Positions 55,875-64,000 of a stretch of DNA of 64,000 nucleotides are shown piece after piece. How positions within the stretch are numbered: the first letter of the stretch is position 1; the number at the start of each line of letters is the position of its first letter. The position numbers and the translations under genes were made by a program. The notes beneath the pieces are model-generated. The model did not search any database. It was not told where the DNA came from and saw only the letters and a program-made list of their open reading frames with translations. Source of the stretch: Methylophilus sp. (GTDB lineage: Bacteria > Pseudomonadota > Gammaproteobacteria > Burkholderiales > Methylophilaceae); NCBI GenBank assembly GCA_030696695.1, contig JAUYRP010000031.1:20638-84637 (forward strand), read 5' to 3'.

Positions 55875-57401
55875 ATGAACCAACCCACCAACGAAACAGC
55901 TTTGCCAGTCGATGAAAATCATGTGATTGCCGAGCGCCGAGAAAAATTAAAAGTCATGCGTGCAGAGGCGCTTGCGAATCAAGCCGCGGTATTTCCAAAT
56001 GATTTTAAGCCAGAACATAAGGCCATCCATTTACATGCAAAGTATGACGCTTTTGACAAGGAAACATTAGACCCGCAAGCTATTCCTGCCACAGTGGCAG
56101 GCCGAATGATGCTCAAGCGTGTAATGGGTAAAGCGAGTTTTGCCACCATACAAGACGCGACTGGGCGTATTCAACTCTATGTGGCACGTGATGACATTGG
56201 TGAAGAACTGTATGAACGCTTTAAGCATTGGGATTTAGGCGACATCATGGGCGCCACGGGTCGTTTGTTTAAAACCAAAACAGGTGAACTGTCGATTCAC
56301 GTGACGGAAATTAAACTCCTGACCAAATCCCTGCGTCCACTGCCTGAGAAGTTTCATGGCTTGCAGGATCAGGAAATCAAATACCGTCAGCGCTACGTGG
56401 ATTTGATTACTAGTGAAGAAGCACGCGAGACATTTAAAGCGCGCTCTAAAGTGGTATCAGCCATTCGTAATTTCATGATAGAAAATGAATTTTTAGAAGT
56501 AGAAACACCGATGTTGCACCCAATTCCTGGTGGTGCGTCGGCCAAGCCCTTTATTACGCATCACAATGCATTAGACATGCAAATGTTTATGCGTATTGCG
56601 CCAGAGTTGTATTTAAAACGTTTGGTGGTGGGTGGGTTTGAGCGTGTATTTGAAATTAACCGTAACTTCCGGAATGAAGGCTTAAGCGTTCGCCATAACC
56701 CTGAATTTACCATGATGGAATTTTATGCGGCGTATACCGATTATCAATGGCTGATGGACTTTACAGAGCAATGCATACGTGCAGCTGCTATCGCCGCCCG
56801 TGGCACAGCGGTGCTAAGCTATGATGGCAAAGAGGTGGATTTAAGTAAACCATTTGAACGCTTAACTATCGTCGGCGCCATTCAGAAATACGCACCACAA
56901 TATACGCTTGACCAGCTAAACGATGCTGCGTTTTTACGTGCGGAAATCTTAAAACATGGCGTGAAGCCTTTTGATCACGCTGGGTTAGGCGCATTGCAAT
57001 TGGCCTTATTTGAAGAAACAGCAGAGAGCCAATTATGGCAACCAACTTATATTATTGATTACCCAGTGGAAGTATCGCCATTGGCGAGAGCATCGGATAA
57101 AAATCCAGAGATTACAGAACGTTTTGAGTTGTTTATTACCGGGCGTGAAATGGCCAATGGCTTTAGTGAGTTAAACGATGCGGAAGATCAAGCAGCACGC
57201 TTCCATGCGCAAATGAAAGCCAAAGAAGCGGGCGATGCAGAGGCCATGTACTACGATGCGGACTTCATTCGTGCCTTGGAATATGGCATGCCACCAACAG
57301 GCGGATGTGGGATTGGTATTGACCGTTTAGTGATGCTGATTACCGATAGCCCAAGCATTCGTGATGTGATTTTATTCCCGCATATGCGTGCTGAGAGTTA
57401 A
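55875..57401 (+). CDS. lysS: Lysyl-tRNA synthetase (class II)
   Basis: LysS charges tRNA-Lys. The 508-residue protein has an N-terminal OB-fold anticodon-binding domain (about 70-180, [21 protein letters not shown] in parts: [19 protein letters not shown]), then the class II catalytic domain with motif 2 [19 protein letters not shown] near residue 263 and motif 3 [15 protein letters not shown] near residue 477. A perfect terminator follows. Confidence 0.98.
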   Translation: MNQPTNETALPVDENHVIAERREKLKVMRAEALANQAAVFPNDFKPEHKAIHLHAKYDAFDKETLDPQAIPATVAGRMMLKRVMGKASFATIQDATGRIQLYVARDDIGEELYERFKHWDLGDIMGATGRLFKTKTGELSIHVTEIKLLTKSLRPLPEKFHGLQDQEIKYRQRYVDLITSEEARETFKARSKVVSAIRNFMIENEFLEVETPMLHPIPGGASAKPFITHHNALDMQMFMRIAPELYLKRLVVGGFERVFEINRNFRNEGLSVRHNPEFTMMEFYAAYTDYQWLMDFTEQCIRAAAIAARGTAVLSYDGKEVDLSKPFERLTIVGAIQKYAPQYTLDQLNDAAFLRAEILKHGVKPFDHAGLGALQLALFEETAESQLWQPTYIIDYPVEVSPLARASDKNPEITERFELFITGREMANGFSELNDAEDQAARFHAQMKAKEAGDAEAMYYDADFIRALEYGMPPTGGCGIGIDRLVMLITDSPSIRDVILFPHMRAES

Positions 57402-57438
57402 TTAGGCATAAGTTATCTCAATAACTAACATTTCACTG

Positions 57439-57475
57439 AAAGCCGACACAAAGCTGTGTCGGCTTTTTTATTTTT
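57439..57475 (+). terminator. Rho-independent terminator after lysS
   Basis: AAGCCGACACA pairs perfectly with TGTGTCGGCTT around an AAGC loop and is followed by TTTTTATTTTT. Confidence 0.92.
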
Positions 57476-57506
57476 AATCACCACGACTAGTCCATTAATT
57501 AGCTCT

Positions 57507-57524
57507 TTGTCATCAATTTGTCAT
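57507..57524 (+). promoter_or_regulatory. Pho box before the porin gene
   Basis: Two identical half-sites TTGTCAT (57507-57513 and 57518-57524) are separated by CAAT, each 6 of 7 to consensus. CAAAAT (57535-57540) is exactly 10 bases downstream. The box is 61 bases before the porin start codon. Confidence 0.78.
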
Positions 57525-57585
57525 ATTGCGCATTCAAAATGCGTTCAACAAAAATTAATGACTGATTGACCAGAGAGGATATGGA

Positions 57586-59031
57586 ATGAATTTGAAGTTA
57601 CGCAGCATGGTAGCAATCGCAGTGACAGGTGCATCATTGATTAGTGCGAATGCATTTGCTGACTCCACGAGAGACTTAGTACAAGCATTAGTGAGTAAAG
57701 GTGTGCTGACAGAAGAAGAAGGCGCTTTATTGACCAAAGGCCGTGCTGAGGAGATGGATGTACAAAAGAAAAAAGAAAAAAGTTCGTTAGCAAGTAAAGT
57801 AGGTGGCGCAGTCAATATTCGCGGCTATTTACAAGTGCGTAATACCACTATGTTGGGTGGCGATGAAGGCATCAACTTGTTTTCTGACCGTTCAGTGGGT
57901 GATGATCGCTCTAACGGTGATCAAGACAAAAACTTTTTGATTCGTCGTGCACGCGTTATCTTATTTGGTGATATCGGTGAGCGTTTGTACTACTACATTC
58001 AACCAGATTTTGCCAGCACTCCAGCTGGCGCAGGCCAAGTTAGTGGAAACTTTGCGCAATTACGTGATGCGTATGGTGATTTAAAGTTAACCAAAGACAA
58101 TGTGCATCGTATTCGTGTCGGTCAATCTAAAGTGCCCTATGGTTTTGAAAACTTACAATCCTCTCAAAACCGTCTTGCACTTGACCGTGCGGATGCATTG
58201 AACAGTGCGGTTAAAGATGAGCGTGATTTAGGTGCTTTCTATTACTACACACCGATAGAAACACAAGAGCTGTTTAAAGAGATTGGTAAACTGGGTTTAA
58301 AACATTCAGGCGATTATGGTCAATTTGGTTTTGGTTTTTACAACGGCCAAGGTGCTAATAACCGTGACCGTAATGACAATTACCATATGGTGGCACGTTA
58401 CACACATCCATGGAAGACTGAGTCAGGTCAGATTTATGAGGTAGGTATTCAGGGGTATACAGGTGATTATGTGCCAGTATCAACTGGTTCTTACCGAAGA
58501 AGAAATCCTGCCACGGGTGTGATTGCATCTGCTACGCCTACAAATGCAGCAAACTTTACAGATGGTAGCAACAACGGTATCAAAGACGAACGCGTTGCCT
58601 TGAGCTTTATGATGTATCCACAACCGTTTGGTTTACAAGCTGAATGGACTTGGGGTAAAACACCAGGCTTAGACATTGCAGCTAATCAAATTCAAGAAAA
58701 AAGCTTGAATGGTGGTTACCTACAAGCCATGTATAAAATTGATAACTTCCAGTTTTTTGATACTAACGGTACTTTGATTCCATTTATCAAATGGCAATAC
58801 TTTGATGGTTATAATAAAGCGGAATCTAATGCTGCACCTAACCATGTGAATGACTGGGAAATTGGTGCCGAGTGGCAAATTGCACCTGAGGTGGAGTTAG
58901 TGGCTTACTACCACAAAATGAAACGTACCAACCTAGTTACTGGTATCCAAACCGCAGAGTTTCCGAATCGAACAGATTACGAAACATTTGATGCAGATGC
59001 GCTTCGTGTGCAATTGCAGTACAACTTCTAA
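57586..59031 (+). CDS. OprP/OprO-type phosphate-selective porin
   Basis: An outer-membrane porin of the phosphate-selective O/P family, expected to form a trimer of 16-stranded barrels that passes phosphate or polyphosphate. It has a Sec signal peptide ending in AFA before Asp26, a short helical N-terminal region (about 28-70, with EEEGALL and a lysine-rich KKKEKSS), RRARVILFGDIGERLYYYIQPDF near residue 125 (in parts: RRARVILFGD, YYYIQPDF), many alternating strands, and the terminal phenylalanine (VQLQYNF) used for BAM insertion. Length 481 residues. GAGAGGA precedes the ATG. The Pho box upstream supports a role in phosphate uptake with Pst. Substrate specificity is inferred. Confidence 0.85.
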   Translation: MNLKLRSMVAIAVTGASLISANAFADSTRDLVQALVSKGVLTEEEGALLTKGRAEEMDVQKKKEKSSLASKVGGAVNIRGYLQVRNTTMLGGDEGINLFSDRSVGDDRSNGDQDKNFLIRRARVILFGDIGERLYYYIQPDFASTPAGAGQVSGNFAQLRDAYGDLKLTKDNVHRIRVGQSKVPYGFENLQSSQNRLALDRADALNSAVKDERDLGAFYYYTPIETQELFKEIGKLGLKHSGDYGQFGFGFYNGQGANNRDRNDNYHMVARYTHPWKTESGQIYEVGIQGYTGDYVPVSTGSYRRRNPATGVIASATPTNAANFTDGSNNGIKDERVALSFMMYPQPFGLQAEWTWGKTPGLDIAANQIQEKSLNGGYLQAMYKIDNFQFFDTNGTLIPFIKWQYFDGYNKAESNAAPNHVNDWEIGAEWQIAPEVELVAYYHKMKRTNLVTGIQTAEFPNRTDYETFDADALRVQLQYNF

Positions 59032-59054
59032 GCTATTAAACGTAATTTTGTAAT

Positions 59055-59086
59055 AAAAAAGGCCGCTATTGTTAGCGGCCTTTTTT
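59055..59086 (+). terminator. Rho-independent terminator after the porin gene
   Basis: GGCCGCTA and TAGCGGCC form a perfect stem with loop TTGT, flanked by A and T runs. Confidence 0.92.
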
Positions 59087-59432
59087 ATTGCTTCATTCAC
59101 AATCAATCAGCTTTCTTTTTAAGCGTTTAAATACACTCATAAATATTTAACCAAATAAGCCTTGCACACTAGCATCAGCGTATTAAACCTGTATGCACCA
59201 ATATGGAATGATTCCGCGCACTGAAAGCGTGCAAAATAACTAGTTCGACCCGTTTTTCAACCTACCTAAAACTTACATGATATTTGCCTAGCGCAAGCAT
59301 TCATGCCACATCCCAGCCATTTGCAGGCAAATAAATCAAGTTGGAATGCTAATTGCTAAATTAGCATTGAAACATAGCATTATTTTTACTAACTCTCTGA
59401 TTTTAATAAAGATTAGTTGCGGATAGGAAAGC
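59087..59432. other. Long intergenic region before the protease gene
   Basis: This 346-base stretch holds no open frame that I can support. It contains a 9-base palindrome AATGCTAAT/ATTAGCATT (59345-59368) with the loop TGCTAA. Overlapping it is TTGGAATGCTAATTGCT (59341-59357), which has the GG-N10-GC spacing of a sigma-54 promoter but only a partial match to TGGCACG. Either could control the protease gene 65-75 bases downstream. No Pho-type repeat was seen. Confidence 0.4.
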
Positions 59433-60401
59433 ATGATGATTAAGCGCCACTTGATATCACTTTACACTTTACTACTAGCATTAGGTGCGGCAGGTAGCGC
59501 AGTCGCAATGCCAACCAGCGATACGGTACGCGAATTAAGTAACAGTGTGCTTCGTGTAAAAGTCAAATTACCAAGTGGTAGCCAAGGTTTAGGCTCAGCC
59601 GTAGTCATAGGCAACAATGAAGTGATTACCAATTGCCATGTAGTGACCAATGCAACCGATGTTTCTGTGATTGTGAATGGCGAGCCGCACAAAGCCACCG
59701 CATTAAAAGCAGATTGGCATCATGATTTATGCATGCTCACTGTAGAAAACCTAAATGTACCTGCTGTGAAATTTGGTGTGAGCAAATCGCTTCAATATGA
59801 TGATTCAATTTTCACCGTAGGCTATCCCGATGAAACCAAAGCGCCAGTGAGCACATTTGGTGTGGTGAAGGGGTTGTTCCCGATGGATGATAGTGTGATT
59901 ATTCGTGCAACCAGTACATTTAGATTAGGTGCGAGCGGTGGTGGCGCATTTGATGATGCAGGCAATTTGGTAGGGATCATCACTTTGAAAAGCCGCGGTG
60001 ACAAAGCGCATTATTACTACATGCCAGTAGAGTGGGTGCAAGCATTGATGGATAAACCAGCGAAGTCTTTAGGCGTGGAAAGTGAAAAGCCTTTTTGGGC
60101 AATGGATGTTCAACAACGGCCTTACTTTATGCGTGTGGTACAACCCTATGTATCTCAAGAGTGGAAAACTTTGATCAAAGTGGCTTCTCAATGGGTGCAA
60201 TCTGAACCCAACACGGCTGAGTCTTGGTTTTATCTAGCCACAGCAGAGTATGCGACAAAAGATTACGCGAAGGCAGAAGAACATTTTAGGAAAGTGTTGG
60301 CACTGAATCATCAACACGTCCAAGCTTTGGAATATTTGGGCAAGCTATCTGAAAAAATGGCGCAAGCCGAAACCGCTACGACACTCGCGCTGTTGCAATA
60401 A
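59433..60401 (+). CDS. Exported trypsin-like serine protease with TPR tail
   Basis: A periplasmic chymotrypsin-fold protease of 322 residues. A Sec signal peptide ends near residue 26 (AVA/MP). The catalytic triad is His69 (TNCHVV), Asp98 (HHDLCML) and Ser168 in LGASGGGAFDD, a variant of the usual GNSGG. No PDZ domain follows, unlike DegP; instead a linker leads to TPR-like helices (about 250-310, TAESWFYLATAEYATKDYAKAEEHF in parts: WFYLATAEY, YAKAEEHFRKVL). It stands alone between the porin and the signalling operon. The substrate is not known; quality control of envelope proteins is possible. Confidence 0.8.
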   Translation: MMIKRHLISLYTLLLALGAAGSAVAMPTSDTVRELSNSVLRVKVKLPSGSQGLGSAVVIGNNEVITNCHVVTNATDVSVIVNGEPHKATALKADWHHDLCMLTVENLNVPAVKFGVSKSLQYDDSIFTVGYPDETKAPVSTFGVVKGLFPMDDSVIIRATSTFRLGASGGGAFDDAGNLVGIITLKSRGDKAHYYYMPVEWVQALMDKPAKSLGVESEKPFWAMDVQQRPYFMRVVQPYVSQEWKTLIKVASQWVQSEPNTAESWFYLATAEYATKDYAKAEEHFRKVLALNHQHVQALEYLGKLSEKMAQAETATTLALLQ

Positions 60402-60447
60402 GCACGAGTACGGGCAATTAGTTTAAAAGCTGATTGTATCTGCACTT

Positions 60448-60915
60448 TTACTCTGACGATTGATGCGGATGGGATACAGGTTTAATTGCAGTATTAAGCG
60501 ATTTTAAGTGGCGATATAGCATGCGCGTTTCAATCAAGTTCCAAACCCGTAACATCGCCTCTATCGTATCAAAAGGCTTCGTCAGAAAGTCTTTTGCACC
60601 CAGCGCAAGCGCTTTTCTTTTGGCGGCAATTGTGGCGTCTGCAGTGAGCACTAACACAGGTAAATACTCATCATCTGGGATATGACGCGATAGCATTTCT
60701 AATACCGCATAGCCATCAAGTTCAGGCATCATTAAATCAAGCAAAATTAAATCAGGCTCAAACGCTTTAAACAAATCTAGTGCACGTGTTGAATCCGCTG
60801 TACTAATGACCTGATGAAATCCTTCTCTAGACAGCAAGTCTTCCAGTAGCCGTAAATTGGCTTCTGCGTCATCAACAATCAAAATCTTGGCATTTAATAT
60901 ATCGGCTTCATTCAT
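60448..60915 (-). CDS. Single-domain response regulator
   Basis: A 155-residue receiver protein without an output domain, of the CheY kind. Asp15-Asp16 form the acidic pocket (LIVDDAE), Asp60 is the phosphorylation site (LILLDLMMPELDG), with Thr in VLTAD and Lys in FLTKPFD. A C-terminal tail of about 30 residues has no recognised domain. It follows the hybrid histidine kinase by 33 bases and probably takes phosphate from it. Confidence 0.9.
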   Translation of the reverse strand: MNEADILNAKILIVDDAEANLRLLEDLLSREGFHQVISTADSTRALDLFKAFEPDLILLDLMMPELDGYAVLEMLSRHIPDDEYLPVLVLTADATIAAKRKALALGAKDFLTKPFDTIEAMLRVWNLIETRMLYRHLKSLNTAIKPVSHPHQSSE

Positions 60916-60948
60916 GGTTGTTTCATTTTCTGTGATTCAAATAAGCAG

Positions 60949-62916
60949 CTAAATTTCAATGAGTTCTCTAATTTTTTTGCTGAACAACGCAACGTCTAAA
61001 GGTTTTGTCATGTAATGGTCAACACCAGCTACTTTTAAGCGGTCAATAGTCTCGGGTAACGCATCTGCACTGAGTATCATAATAGGGATATCACGATATT
61101 TTATGTCGGATTTAATGTAATTCACCAAGTGTTCTCCTGAACCGTCTGGTAAATTTAAATCAATCAGCAACAGGCTAGGTAAAACTTCTGTTAAATACTG
61201 CTTAGCATCTTTGATGGTGGTCACGCAGTGAATACGTAAATCACGCTGACGGTGGACAATTGCTTCTACCAGTGCGCGGTTGCTGATGTTGTCCTCTACA
61301 TACAAGATAGAGCGTTTGTTATTCAGCGATACAGGCTTTTTGTATTGCTGCGGTTGAGTCGATACATTTAGCTCTGCACTTGGCTCGCTAGCGCCTATTT
61401 CAACCCAAAATAAGCTTTTGTTTTCAGCGACTTGAATGCTGCCATGCATTGCCAGCATAATTTGCTTAGACAAGGCTAGACCAAGGCCTGTACCTTCAAC
61501 TTTGGTGTGCTCAGCGCCTAACCGATCAAAAGGTGTAAAGAGTCGTTCTTTCAGTTCTTTGGGGATACCTTGCCCCTCGTCTTGCACTTCGATTCTAATG
61601 TTATGTTGATGCCGAAAAGCGCGCAAAGTGACGGCAGAGCTAACAGGGCCATACTTAAGCGCGTTGGAAAGCAGGTTGAGCACCACTTGCAATAGTTTTT
61701 GGCGGTTAGCCATCGCCCATAAGTCTGGTTCGATTTCCGTTTTAATCTCAATATCGCGGATTTTCCCAATCGGTGCAATGTAATGAACAGCTTCCTCAAG
61801 CATCATATTGACAGCAATAGGTGTGAGCTCTAATGAAATTTCACCTGATTCAATTCTGGCAATCTCCAGCACTTCATTAATCAGTTTGAGTAAATGATGC
61901 CCCGCGCCCAAGATAAGCGATACGCTATCGCGTTGCTTTCCCGATGGTAGATCTTGTTCTAATAATTGCGCAAACCCCAAAATAGCATTGAGTGGTGTTC
62001 TTAATTCGTGGCTGGTTCTGGACAAAAACATACTTTTTGAAGCACTCGCTTCTTCAGCCTCACGCTTGGCTTGTATTGAATCGCTGATGTTTTTAGCAAG
62101 CAATTGCGATGCATGGTCAAGCTCATCAGAGAGTTGTCCTAACTCATCACGACTACTTGAAGGTAAATCTAGTTTTTCTGCCTTGGCAAGATGCGCTGCA
62201 GAATCCCTCAATAATCGTACACGTTTAACAATGGTGCGAGAGAAAATCCAAACGGCTACTAGGGAGCCAATAATGCCGGCTGTGGCTGCTATCAGCGTAA
62301 TCACAATATGCCGCTGGCGCTGGTCAATCACATCTTGTTGATCTTTAGCTACTAAAATGGCTTCTTCCGCATTCAATCGCTCTATTTCAAACCTCAGTTT
62401 ATCCAAGGTGTTGACCTGTGACTTAAATTTGGCAATGAGGTCATCCGAAGCGATATCGGACTCATACTCAGAAAGAATTCTCAAGTCATGCAAATTTTGC
62501 GTCACAAGTGGATTAATTCTGTCTAGGCGCGATTTCTGTGCGTCATTATCAAGCTGAACTTTCAATTCGTTGAGTATCGCAGGCAGTTGATATTCAACTT
62601 GAAAAAATATTTCAAGAAAGTGCTTATCTCCTGTGAGTAGATAATCCCTCACCCCAGTCGATGCTTCAATCAGCAGTGTATGTACCTTTTGTATATCGCG
62701 TTGGTTTTGTAGGGCAAGTCTGAGCTTATTTTCAAGCTGGGTAGATTCTTGTTCTCTCAGATACAAAGAGCCTAGAGATGCCAATAATACTAGCAAGGGT
62801 AAGGCAATGACGTACACACCTTTAATCCCCAAGGGTAAATTCTGCCATGCCTGTGCTATCCAAGAGATAGGCAGGAAGACATCGGGCTTAGTAATGTTTT
62901 TCTCAGTGTTCTTCAT
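60949..62916 (-). CDS. Membrane hybrid histidine kinase
   Basis: A 655-residue sensor kinase: transmembrane segment 1 (about 29-52), a periplasmic helical CHASE3-like domain (about 53-205, with STGVRDYLLTGD), transmembrane segment 2 (about 207-229), HAMP (about 230-285), HisKA with phospho-acceptor His303 in SHELRTPLN, a complete HATPase domain (N box NLLSNALKYG near residue 415, DEGQGIP, GTGLGLALSK) and a C-terminal receiver (about 533-650, with LLLIDLNLPDG and MTKPLD). The ligand is unknown. It lies between the LuxR regulator and the response regulator, all in one direction, so the three form a signalling operon. Confidence 0.92.
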   Translation of the reverse strand: MKNTEKNITKPDVFLPISWIAQAWQNLPLGIKGVYVIALPLLVLLASLGSLYLREQESTQLENKLRLALQNQRDIQKVHTLLIEASTGVRDYLLTGDKHFLEIFFQVEYQLPAILNELKVQLDNDAQKSRLDRINPLVTQNLHDLRILSEYESDIASDDLIAKFKSQVNTLDKLRFEIERLNAEEAILVAKDQQDVIDQRQRHIVITLIAATAGIIGSLVAVWIFSRTIVKRVRLLRDSAAHLAKAEKLDLPSSSRDELGQLSDELDHASQLLAKNISDSIQAKREAEEASASKSMFLSRTSHELRTPLNAILGFAQLLEQDLPSGKQRDSVSLILGAGHHLLKLINEVLEIARIESGEISLELTPIAVNMMLEEAVHYIAPIGKIRDIEIKTEIEPDLWAMANRQKLLQVVLNLLSNALKYGPVSSAVTLRAFRHQHNIRIEVQDEGQGIPKELKERLFTPFDRLGAEHTKVEGTGLGLALSKQIMLAMHGSIQVAENKSLFWVEIGASEPSAELNVSTQPQQYKKPVSLNNKRSILYVEDNISNRALVEAIVHRQRDLRIHCVTTIKDAKQYLTEVLPSLLLIDLNLPDGSGEHLVNYIKSDIKYRDIPIMILSADALPETIDRLKVAGVDHYMTKPLDVALFSKKIRELIEI

Positions 62917-62953
62917 CTATAGATAGTGCTGGGTATTGTGGGCAAAAAATTCA

Positions 62954-63715
62954 TTAAGACTTGTATCCGAGTTCCACTGCCTTCACAGCAGCTTGTGTTC
63001 TATCTTTGACTCCTAGCTTATTTAAAATGCGTTCAACATGTATTTTAGCAGTGCCGGGTGCTATGCCCAGTTTTTCACCAAGTGCATTGTTACTCAAGCC
63101 AGAAGGCAGCAGGGCAAAGATTTCTCGCTCTCTAGGTGTAAGCGTCTCTAATATAGATTGGTCTATTTCACTTCTCACTGGCCCTAGATGCTGCGAGATG
63201 GCTAGCCCGATCAATCCTGCAAGCGCCTGTAAAGTTTCAACTTCAGCAGTATCTAATGTCAATTTTTTACCAGATAGCCCAATGATGCCTTTGCCGTGTT
63301 GCCCTAATGCAATCGGAATTAAGCATTCGTGATGCTGTATATCGCCGTGCGTCCACAGTTGTGTATTTTTGTTCTCGTAAAGTGTAAACCGCACAGGGTT
63401 TTTCAACATCATGGCCAGCACACCCATCATTGGAATTCTAGCGCCAATGGGTAGCGTTTGCCCTAATTGACAGAACACAACAAGTTTGCCGGAGTTTTCT
63501 ATGGCCAATAATGTATGCTGTGCCGAGAGCAATGTACAAAGTGAGCGTAGTAGGGTGGAGGCCGTGTTTACATCCCAGCCATGCTCAAACAATTGCTGCC
63601 CCAGATTTAAATAGGTGCGCATGTGCGTGTCATTGGCCTGAATTTGTTTCAGGCTATTTCTGAGCGCACGCGCACTCGTGGGCTGTTCAGTTTGATTTTC
63701 TATGTCGTTTGGCAT
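62954..63715 (-). CDS. LuxR-family transcriptional regulator
   Basis: A 253-residue regulator with an N-terminal GAF-like sensory region (about 35-175) and a C-terminal LuxR helix-turn-helix (about 188-250): LTPREREIFALLPSGLSNNAL, with GIAPGTAKIHVERILNKLGV as the recognition helix region (parts: LTPREREIFALL, GTAKIHVERILNKLGV). It is not a quorum-sensing type by its N-terminus. It is the first gene of the signalling operon and lies divergent from the small exported protein, so it may control that gene through the TCTACC/GGTAGA palindrome between them. Confidence 0.85.
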   Translation of the reverse strand: MPNDIENQTEQPTSARALRNSLKQIQANDTHMRTYLNLGQQLFEHGWDVNTASTLLRSLCTLLSAQHTLLAIENSGKLVVFCQLGQTLPIGARIPMMGVLAMMLKNPVRFTLYENKNTQLWTHGDIQHHECLIPIALGQHGKGIIGLSGKKLTLDTAEVETLQALAGLIGLAISQHLGPVRSEIDQSILETLTPREREIFALLPSGLSNNALGEKLGIAPGTAKIHVERILNKLGVKDRTQAAVKAVELGYKS

Positions 63716-63736
63716 ATGCCGATCAGTATATACCGT

Positions 63737-63754
63737 TCTACCTATTTTGGTAGA
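63737..63754. promoter_or_regulatory. Palindrome between the LuxR gene and the exported-protein gene
   Basis: TCTACC and GGTAGA form a perfect dyad with a 6-base spacer (TATTTT), of the size of a LuxR-type operator, 22 bases before the LuxR start codon. Five T follow on the plus strand, so a weak terminator cannot be excluded. Confidence 0.45.
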
Positions 63755-63859
63755 TTTTTACTTTACACACACCATGCATAATGCATTCCATCGAGAGAGC
63801 AAACAAATCTCGAATAAATGAGCAGTAAATATAAACCCAAATATTAAAGGATAAACAAA

Positions 63860-64000
63860 ATGAAAAGTTTAAATTTAGCAGTGATTGTTTCAGCAGTAGC
63901 TTTGATGGTGTCAGGTTTGGCAAGTGCAGGTGATGCGTACAATAAAAACGTACACAACCAAAACTTCTCAAAACGCCCTTATGCACAACCTTTACCAGAT
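63860..64000 (+). CDS. Small exported protein, N-terminal part
   Basis: An open frame of 47 codons running off the right edge. AAAGGA lies before the ATG. Residues 1-23 form a typical Sec signal peptide (basic start, hydrophobic core, ASA cleavage before Gly24), followed by an Asn/Lys-rich mature start (AYNKNVHNQNF). I do not recognise the family. It is divergent from the LuxR regulator. Confidence 0.7.
   Translation, partial: MKSLNLAVIVSAVALMVSGLASAGDAYNKNVHNQNFSKRPYAQPLPD

Noticed and set aside
60448..60915. Response regulator as PhoB
   Set aside because: It has only a receiver domain and no winged-helix DNA-binding domain, so it cannot be the PhoB acting on the Pho boxes.
1..64000. CRISPR arrays, tRNA, rRNA, insertion sequences or prophage genes
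   Set aside because: No regularly spaced direct repeats, cloverleaf-like segments, rRNA text or transposase/integrase frames were seen on reading both strands.

Overview
The window is a gene-dense chromosomal segment of a Gram-negative betaproteobacterium. The gene set and order (rlmE-ftsH-folP-glmM, a complete LPS heptose pathway, edd-eda, carAB-greA, and a phosphate uptake island) together with the AT-leaning composition suggest a methylotroph of the family Methylophilaceae (Methylotenera-like). This placement is inferred from gene content and protein style; no database search was possible. TTG start codons seem common.

Layout. (1) 1-2.9 kb: heat-shock operon on the minus strand (grpE, dnaK, start of dnaJ) with sigma-32-type promoters before grpE and dnaK. 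(2) 2.9-12.8 kb: LPS core cluster resembling the Pseudomonas waa/wap locus: waaC, waaG, waaP, an acyltransferase, several WaaP/InaA-type kinases, a GT2 glycosyltransferase, a 2-oxoglutarate oxygenase and a NodU-type carbamoyltransferase. (3) 12.9-15.6 kb: edd and eda, the Entner-Doudoroff branch that in these methylotrophs cleaves the hexose made by the ribulose monophosphate cycle. (4) 15.6-24.4 kb: a HAD hydrolase, another sugar-kinase-like gene, an FkbM methyltransferase, then hldD-gmhA-hldE-waaF plus two glycosyltransferases as one minus-strand operon. (5) 24.4-42.9 kb: housekeeping genes (hemH, hrcA, nadK, recN, fur, a BamE-type lipoprotein with an extra domain, dapB, carAB, greA, yhbY, rlmE, ftsH, folP, glmM). 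(6) 42.9-51.6 kb: a phosphate-limitation island: PAP2 phosphatase, exported zinc-dependent phospholipase C, a diacylglycerol-glucosyltransferase-like GT4, pstB-A-C with two pstS genes, and arsC. (7) 51.7-59.1 kb: prfB with its programmed frameshift, ppc, lysS and an OprP/O-type porin. (8) 59.4-64 kb: a serine protease with TPRs, a signalling operon (LuxR regulator, hybrid histidine kinase, response regulator) and the start of a small exported protein.

The most interesting signal is in region 6-7. Seven-base half-sites of the PhoB type (CTGTCAT/C), repeated every 11 bases, lie in front of the PAP2 gene, the phospholipase C, the GT4, pstC, the distal pstS and the porin; in five of the six a hexamer resembling a -10 box sits exactly 10 bases after the second half-site. 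This groups phosphate uptake with a phospholipase C, a lipid phosphatase and a glycolipid synthase, and suggests a phosphate-starvation programme that replaces phospholipids with glycolipids, using a phospholipase of a different family from the described PlcP. No phoB, phoR or phoU lies in the window. No CRISPR array, tRNA, rRNA or insertion sequence was recognised.
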